Translations under genes and position numbers: made by a program
Part shown: positions 7,271 through 11,118 of the stretch, in pieces
How positions within the stretch are numbered: the stretch's first letter is position 1
How the letters are laid out: each line of letters starts with the position of its first letter
Source: Puniceicoccales bacterium
Lineage (GTDB): Bacteria; Verrucomicrobiota; Verrucomicrobiia; Opitutales; Oceanipulchritudinaceae
Reading direction: 5' to 3'
Length of the DNA stretch: 11,118 nucleotides
Assembly: GCA_030595525.1 (NCBI GenBank)
Contig: JAUVDD010000032.1
Coordinates: 1-11,118 of the forward strand
Notes under the pieces: generated by a model
Told to the model about the DNA's origin: nothing
Database searches by the model: none
The model's input: the letters and a program-made list of their open reading frames with translations, nothing else

Positions 7271-8797
7271 TCAGGAATCACCCAATCCGTAGGTTTCAAT
7301 TCTTTTCCGGAGTGTCGTCCTTGTAATTCCCAGTAAGGTGCTCGTCTTCACTTGATTACCTCCAGTTTCCTTCAATGCACGTATGGTTAGCTCCTTTTCC
7401 AATTCCTGCACGAGGTTGCGATCGAATTTCTCCCTGACGCGTTCATAGACCAAATCCATCAATCCTTCGAAGGGCATCTTTGGAACAGGACCAATTGTAC
7501 CTTCATCAAGGTTTTCCCGGACCATTTCAGGGATGCCGGATTCGAGGCTTAATGCATCGGAACCTACCTCAATTTCCTCTTCAAATTGACCCTCACCAGT
7601 TGCCTCCACCGCATCGAGAACTTCCTGAGGAAGGTCCTTCTTCAAAATTGTGTCACCCTGTGCAAGAACCATTGACCTTTGAATTGTGTTCTCCAATTCA
7701 CGAACATTGCCCGGCCAGTTGTAGTTCGACAAAACCTGCATGGCTTCCTTGGAGATCTGACTCACCGTCGATGCCCGCTCCTTCGACAGGCGTTGGAGCA
7801 TAAAATCCACCAACTCGGGTACATCCGATAATCTGTCTTTCAAACTGGGTATGCGAATCCGCATCACGTTTAACCGGTAGTAGAGATCTTCACGAAAACT
7901 TTTTTCACGAACCATCTTCTCAAGATCCCGGTTTGTGGCGGCAATCATACGCACATCCACCTTTACTGTTGCTTCGCCTCCCACTCGTTGGATTTCACCT
8001 TCCTGCAACGCCCTGAGAATCTTGGTTTGCGTAGGAAGGGCCATGTCTCCTATTTCATCGAGAAAGAGCGTTCCTCCATCACACAACTCAAACTTGCCCA
8101 ACCGTTGTTGCGTAGCTCCTGTAAATGCACCCTTTTCGTGGCCAAACAATTCCGACTCGATCAGGTTCTCTGGAATGGCGGCACAATTGACCGCCAGAAA
8201 GGGTTTTCCAGATCGCAAGCTGTGTTGATGGATGCACTTGGAAACCAGTTCCTTCCCGGTGCCGCTTTCACCCGTCACCATCACCGTAACACTGCTCGTG
8301 GCAACTTGCCCGATTGACTTGAAGACCGCTTGCATTGCTTCAGAAGACCCAACGATTCCTTCCTTGTAGTCTTCGCTATTTAACAGAGGAGCATACTCAG
8401 TTTTCGATTTAACCAAGTCCTGATGTGCTTGAATAGCCTTCTCGGTTATTTCAAGAACCTTTTTCAGATCAAATGGTTTTATTATGTAATCAAAGGCCCC
8501 ATACTTCATTGCCTCAATGGCGGTCTGCGTTGTTCCAAAAGCAGTCATCAGGATGATCATCGCTTCAGGGAGGTCAGATCTCAGATGTTGTAGAGCTTCA
8601 AGGCCGTTCATACCTCCCATTCGGTTATCCAGGAAGATCACCTCATAAGCTGATTGCTTTGCACATTCGATTCCGGCTTCTCCACTTGATGCCTCTTCCG
8701 TTATGAATCCACGTGAGGTCAGGACGCGATTTAATGAATAACGGATCTCATCGTCATCATCTATTATCAATATCTTAATATTTTTCCGCTCCACCAT
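7271..8797 (-). CDS. Sigma-54-dependent NtrC-family response regulator
   Basis: This is a 508-residue two-component regulator that activates sigma-54 promoters. The receiver domain (about 6-122) has the acidic pocket IIDDDDE (11-17), phospho-acceptor Asp57 in [11 protein letters not shown], the conserved Thr in LMTAFG, and Lys107 in IIKPFD. The AAA+ domain (about 147-380) shows Walker A GESGTGKE (176-183), the sigma-54-contacting GAFTGA loop (223-228), Walker [12 protein letters not shown] (241-251), the arginine-finger region [10 protein letters not shown], and [11 protein letters not shown] Fis-type helix-turn-helix closes it ([20 protein letters not shown], 481-500). Between AAA+ and helix-turn-helix is an acidic linker (about 395-445) that makes it longer than E. 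coli NtrC. The usual receiver Pro after the acceptor (MPG) is Gly here. No histidine kinase is adjacent. It lies 84 bp downstream of the MoxR gene on the same strand. Targets are unknown. Confidence 0.97.
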   Translation of the reverse strand: MVERKNIKILIIDDDDEIRYSLNRVLTSRGFITEEASSGEAGIECAKQSAYEVIFLDNRMGGMNGLEALQHLRSDLPEAMIILMTAFGTTQTAIEAMKYGAFDYIIKPFDLKKVLEITEKAIQAHQDLVKSKTEYAPLLNSEDYKEGIVGSSEAMQAVFKSIGQVATSSVTVMVTGESGTGKELVSKCIHQHSLRSGKPFLAVNCAAIPENLIESELFGHEKGAFTGATQQRLGKFELCDGGTLFLDEIGDMALPTQTKILRALQEGEIQRVGGEATVKVDVRMIAATNRDLEKMVREKSFREDLYYRLNVMRIRIPSLKDRLSDVPELVDFMLQRLSKERASTVSQISKEAMQVLSNYNWPGNVRELENTIQRSMVLAQGDTILKKDLPQEVLDAVEATGEGQFEEEIEVGSDALSLESGIPEMVRENLDEGTIGPVPKMPFEGLMDLVYERVREKFDRNLVQELEKELTIRALKETGGNQVKTSTLLGITRTTLRKRIETYGLGDS

Positions 8798-8840
8798 GCC
8801 TGACTATTGCATGTGCAGGTGTGGATTGCGTCAACAATTG
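8798..8840 (-). promoter_or_regulatory. Possible promoter of the response regulator gene
   Basis: Reading the minus strand, TTGACG (complement of 8829-8834) is followed after 17 bp by TGCAAT (complement of 8806-8811). If used, transcription would begin within a few bases of the ATG at 8797, giving a nearly leaderless message. That would fit the absence of a clear ribosome binding site. The -10 matches only four of six consensus bases, so the call is tentative. Read-through from the MoxR gene is the alternative. Confidence 0.28.
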
Positions 8841-8881
8841 ATAACTCAACTTAACTTAATCGTGATTCCAGATCTATCCCA

Positions 8882-9847
8882 CTACCGGGGAACCGGTATG
8901 GAATCGAGAATGTGTGATAAAACACTCTCTATCCGGCGTCTTTCCTCAAGGGGATCACTTCCGTGTGAAGTGGTCTTCAATCGATGCCCGCAAACAGGGA
9001 TCAACATTTTTTCCACATCTTTCGGAACCAGGTATTCACGACCATGGTACAAGGCATGTGCCTGTGCCGCCAGTTTTAAAGAAAGGGCCCCACGCGGACT
9101 TATCCCACATTGGAAGGTGCTCTCGCTTCTGGAAGTAACTACCAGCTTCAGAATATACTCTAGAATGCTTTCCTCTACAAAAATTTCATCGACCGTCTTT
9201 TGCCATTTTACCACATCAGAGAGTGAGACAACTGGGCTCTGATTAATTTCATCATAATGACGACTTCCCAATCGGATTATTTCCAGTTCATCCTTTTCTT
9301 CCGGATATCCCATCTCCAGTCGCATGAAAAACCGGTCCATCTGGCTATCGGGCAATGGAAAGGTTCCTTCAAAATCAACAGGATTCTGTGTCGCAAATAC
9401 CATGAATGGATCACCCACCTCATGTGTAATTCCATCGATTGAAACACGCCCCCGATCCATCACCTCCAACAAGGCACTTTGTGTTTTCGGAGTGGTTCTG
9501 TTTATCTCATCCGCTAAAATGAAATTTGCGAAAACTGGGCCTCGTTTGAATTCAAAATCCCGTTCCTTTTCATTATAAACAGATACTCCCAATACATCTG
9601 CAGGCAGTAAATCACTCGTGAATTGTATCCTTTGAAAAGAACCGTCGAGTGCCCGTGCCAACGCATAGGCCAGAGTTGTCTTACCCATTCCAGGTAAATC
9701 TTCCAATAACAGATGGCCACTTCCCAACAGACAAATCAAGACATTGTCTATCACTTCAGGCTTACCCTTGATAGATATTTCCATCCTCTTCTTTAATTCG
9801 CTCAAGGATGATTGGATATTCTTTAACTCTTGTGCTTCAACTGTCAT
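8882..9847 (-). CDS. MoxR-family AAA+ ATPase
   Basis: MoxR ATPases act as chaperone-like activators, usually with VWA-domain partner proteins, in maturing enzymes or envelope functions. The 321 residues are the family's normal length. Visible are Walker A LEDLPGMGKTT (48-58), the QFTSDLLPADVLG segment (75-87) typical of MoxR proteins, Walker B FILADEINR (109-117), sensor 1 VFATQNPVDFEGTFPLPDSQMDRF (150-173), and the sensor-2 region GISPRGALSLK (248-258). The protein is soluble and cytoplasmic. The minus-strand sequence AAGTGAG a few bases before the ATG may be the ribosome binding site. The DUF58 and VWA genes that normally follow moxR are absent: the next gene downstream is the sigma-54 response regulator and the next upstream is the H1-like protein. 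The family is certain; the partner and role are not. Confidence 0.95.
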   Translation of the reverse strand: MTVEAQELKNIQSSLSELKKRMEISIKGKPEVIDNVLICLLGSGHLLLEDLPGMGKTTLAYALARALDGSFQRIQFTSDLLPADVLGVSVYNEKERDFEFKRGPVFANFILADEINRTTPKTQSALLEVMDRGRVSIDGITHEVGDPFMVFATQNPVDFEGTFPLPDSQMDRFFMRLEMGYPEEKDELEIIRLGSRHYDEINQSPVVSLSDVVKWQKTVDEIFVEESILEYILKLVVTSRSESTFQCGISPRGALSLKLAAQAHALYHGREYLVPKDVEKMLIPVCGHRLKTTSHGSDPLEERRRIESVLSHILDSIPVPR

Positions 9848-9934
9848 TTGGATCTCACTTCACTGAAGGCTCACACGTCCATATTTAATCAGACTGTATC
9901 ATGTCATCATAGTAAGTCCATTTTTCTGTTGGGA
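9848..9934 (-). promoter_or_regulatory. Region expected to hold the MoxR promoter
   Basis: The strong terminator just upstream of this interval isolates the MoxR gene from the H1-like gene, so a promoter must lie here. The minus strand has ATGACA (five of six for -35) followed by an AT-rich TTAAATAT about 15 bp on. The spacing is short of ideal, so I do not fix the boxes. Confidence 0.3.
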
Positions 9935-9963
9935 ATAAAAAATCCCCCTCTAAGAGGGGGATT
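9933..9963 (-). terminator. Rho-independent terminator of the H1-like gene
   Basis: A perfect 10-bp inverted repeat lies at 9941-9963 (AATCCCCCTC, loop TAA, GAGGGGGATT). Read on the minus strand, the hairpin is followed by a run of six T (TTTTTTATTCC). That is the textbook layout of an intrinsic terminator for minus-strand transcription, 28 bp beyond the stop of the histone-like gene. It separates that gene from the MoxR gene downstream. Confidence 0.92.
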
Positions 9964-9991
9964 GAGTAGAGTGCTTATAACAATAGAATTG

Positions 9992-10462
9992 TTATTTCTT
10001 ACGGCGAACTACCTTTTTCTTAGCAGCTTTCTTAACCGGCTTCTTGGCAACCTTTTTGGCGACCTTCTTCACTGGTTTTTTAGCTGCCGTTTTCTTGGCA
10101 GGTTTTTTAGCGGATTTTGCTTTTTTTGAAGCTAACGCCATCTTGAGTTCCTTTTGTACGGTTTTCTTACTAGCAGCCTCCATTAGGGATTCCAAAGCCA
10201 TCCGAATCAAATAAGCCATGCTTACCTTTTCGGATTTTGAAATCCTATCCAGTGCTCCACGTTTATCATCCGCAAGACGTACGGATAATTGACGACGTTT
10301 GCCGCCCGCTTTACTGGAGACCTTTGTGTAATCGAATTTATCGATTGCGTAATCGATGAGTTTTGAAAAAGAAACGTCTCCGACTGTAATGCGAAGCTTT
10401 TCCAAGCTTGCTGCCAGATCAGCATCAATTTCAAAGCTCAGTGGTGTTGTTTTTATTTTCAT
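9992..10462 (-). CDS. Histone-H1-like protein: two ribbon-helix-helix-like domains plus Lys/Ala-rich tail
   Basis: This 156-residue, very basic protein seems to have three parts. Residues about 6-44 (PLSFEIDADLAASLEKL..., then VSFSKLIDYAIDKFD) follow a strand-helix-helix pattern like the ribbon-helix-helix (RHH) fold. Residues about 57-95 repeat it more clearly (RQLSVRLADDKRGALDRI, then VSMAYLIRMALESLME), close to CopG/Arc-type DNA-binding domains. Residues 112-156 are a low-complexity tail of AKKP, VKK and AAKK units ending RRKK, like the tails of histone H1 and of bacterial H1-like proteins, which coat DNA without sequence preference. A role in nucleoid organisation or DNA-linked regulation is inferred. 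The gene is single, with AAGGGAC about 6 bp before the ATG as ribosome binding site, a good terminator after it, and a palindrome in its upstream region. Both the tail and its DNA repeats could confuse similarity searches. Confidence 0.85.
   Translation of the reverse strand: MKIKTTPLSFEIDADLAASLEKLRITVGDVSFSKLIDYAIDKFDYTKVSSKAGGKRRQLSVRLADDKRGALDRISKSEKVSMAYLIRMALESLMEAASKKTVQKELKMALASKKAKSAKKPAKKTAAKKPVKKVAKKVAKKPVKKAAKKKVVRRKK
9995..10129 (-). repeat. Degenerate tandem repeat encoding the AKKP/VKK tail
   Basis: The DNA of codons 112-156 of the H1-like gene consists of imperfect repeats of GCC-AAG-AAG-CCN and GTN-AAG-AAG type units. Such low-complexity coding repeats vary readily in copy number between strains. 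The repeat is wholly inside the gene and in frame. Confidence 0.6.
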
Positions 10463-10676
10463 CTGCGGTCCCTTGTGTTGGATTCAGAATACTCGGGACA
10501 AAATGCTTACATCGTCCCTATCAAAACACAACAAAAAAGTATTGATGTTTTCATGCGGATATATTTGGACAACAACAACATTGGTGATCCAATGTTGAAA
10601 ATCGTGTGATATAAATAATCACTACAAATGAAAGAGACGTATTTGAGGAGAATTCCTAACTCGATCACTTTCTGAA
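10463..10676. promoter_or_regulatory. Upstream region of the H1-like gene
   Basis: This 214-bp AT-rich gap lies between two minus-strand genes and should carry the promoter of the H1-like gene. On the minus strand a loose TTGTTG, 17 bp, TGTAAG pair lies roughly 70 bp before the start codon, but it is weak. A 22-bp perfect palindrome (separate entry) is the only strong structure. No small open frame here looks like a gene. Confidence 0.4.
10576..10597. repeat. Perfect 9-bp inverted repeat, possible operator or terminator stem
   Basis: CAACATTGG (10576-10584), loop TGAT, CCAATGTTG (10589-10597) pair perfectly. It lies 114 bp before the H1-like start codon and 79 bp past the stop of the LolA-like frame. 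On the minus strand it is followed by TTGTTGTCC, only moderately T-rich, so it could be a weak terminator for the upstream gene. Equally it could be a protein-binding site. Confidence 0.55.
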
Positions 10677-11118
10677 TCAAGGATTCAAAATAAAGTCGGA
10701 GACCTTTAATCGTACGCTTTCCCTGGACTGCCTTTGCTCCCAATAAAGTTCACTGAACATCCACTCGTCATTGAATTGTTTAAAACCTCCCACCCGAATG
10801 CGCTTCAATACATTGTCGTCTTTATCCAATACATCAGACTTCAACAGGACCGCAAAATCCTCATCGAGAGTAACAATAACTTTCGAAGCGGTATCAATGG
10901 TATCTTCATTGGTCAGAACGAATCGGTGTGCGGGTCGCCCGAGGTAACGATCGGGACCAAGGTACTTCACATTCTTCCACCTTAAATAGGGCATCAACAA
11001 ATCCGTGAGGCGGTTACGGATCTGGTGCCTGCTCAAACCAAGCAGGCGTCCGGCTTCTGTGCGATTCCCTTCGGCGCGCTTGAGCGCTTCGAAGAGCAGG
11101 TCCTTCTCGAGGGATTCC
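10677..11118 (-). CDS. Right-edge frame: Fis-type HTH joined to LolA-like domain (fusion or chimera)
   Basis: This frame is open to the right edge and gives 146 residues with no start inside. Residues 1-37 (ESLEKDLLFEALKRAEGNRT, then EAGRLLGLSRHQIRNRL) are a clear Fis-type helix-turn-helix such as ends NtrC-family activators. From about residue 40 the sequence changes to LMPYLRWKNVKYLGPDRYLGRPAHRFVL, followed by VIVTLDEDFAVLLKSDVLD, IRVGGFKQFNDEWMFSELYW and RLKVSDF. I recognise this as the C-terminal part of the LolA-like outer-membrane lipoprotein-sorting family, normally exported to the periplasm. The two parts do not belong together by known biology. By hand count the DNA is about 61% GC at 11001-11118, about 46% at 10861-11000 and about 41% at 10741-10860. 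Either this is an unusual fusion or the last roughly 115 bases are joined from elsewhere. The LolA-like call is moderate; the helix-turn-helix call is strong. Confidence 0.65.
   Translation of the reverse strand, partial: ESLEKDLLFEALKRAEGNRTEAGRLLGLSRHQIRNRLTDLLMPYLRWKNVKYLGPDRYLGRPAHRFVLTNEDTIDTASKVIVTLDEDFAVLLKSDVLDKDDNVLKRIRVGGFKQFNDEWMFSELYWEQRQSRESVRLKVSDFILNP

Noticed and set aside
9830..10129. Plus-strand open frame of 99 codons rich in Leu and Phe, looking like a membrane protein
   Set aside because: It is the antisense image of the Lys-rich tail of the H1-like gene, since AAG codons read as CTT and TTC on the other strand. It also crosses the terminator and has no gene-like start.
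10673..10687. Short hairpin TGAATC-AAG-GATTCA over the stop of the LolA-like frame
   Set aside because: It has only six base pairs, is AT-rich, and has no T-run on the minus strand, so it is not a convincing terminator.

Overview
This window is an ordinary chromosomal stretch of a Gram-negative bacterium with a GC content near the high 40s percent. It carries tightly packed, mostly housekeeping genes. No insertion sequence, phage gene, CRISPR array, rRNA or tRNA was seen. A eukaryote-like Ser/Thr kinase sits directly in front of rpoN. A sigma-54 activator, a MoxR ATPase, a histone-H1-like tailed DNA-binding protein and a LolA-like fragment also occur. Together these suggest the Verrucomicrobiota (Opitutia or a relative). 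That placement is inferred from gene content and remembered family resemblance, not from a search.

Layout. Positions 1-663 (minus strand) hold the start of miaA (tRNA dimethylallyltransferase, running off the left edge), preceded by an A-type iron-sulfur carrier (IscA/HesB family). A 131-bp divergent gap follows. Positions 795-5637 (plus strand) look like one operon: Ser/Thr protein kinase, rpoN (sigma-54), a divergent tsaB, alr (alanine racemase), and a 151-residue protein of unknown function. The first four genes are 7 bp apart or overlapping. A minus-strand HI0933/BaiN-like flavoprotein (5644-6861) converges on this operon. A small plus-strand unknown gene (6906-7262) diverges from the flavoprotein and converges on the next gene. 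Positions 7271-9847 (minus strand) hold an NtrC-type sigma-54 response regulator downstream of a MoxR AAA+ ATPase. Positions 9941-10462 hold a two-domain ribbon-helix-helix-like protein with a Lys/Ala-rich H1-like tail, closed by a strong Rho-independent terminator. The right edge (10677-11118, minus strand) is an open frame that joins a Fis-type helix-turn-helix to a LolA-like domain.

How the genes relate. MiaA and TsaB both serve modification of tRNA position A37 (i6A and t6A), though from separate transcription units. RpoN and the NtrC-like activator are functional partners in principle, because the activator keeps the GAFTGA loop that contacts sigma-54. No histidine kinase for the activator is present. 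The MoxR gene lacks the DUF58/VWA neighbours it usually has.

The two observations most worth following are the tandem-RHH plus H1-tail protein, and the right-edge frame. In the right-edge frame a cytoplasmic DNA-binding motif runs in frame into a domain normally found in the periplasm, and the base composition shifts from about 46% to about 61% GC at the same place. This may be a real fusion or a chimeric assembly join. I saw no clear evidence of a wholly new multi-gene system.
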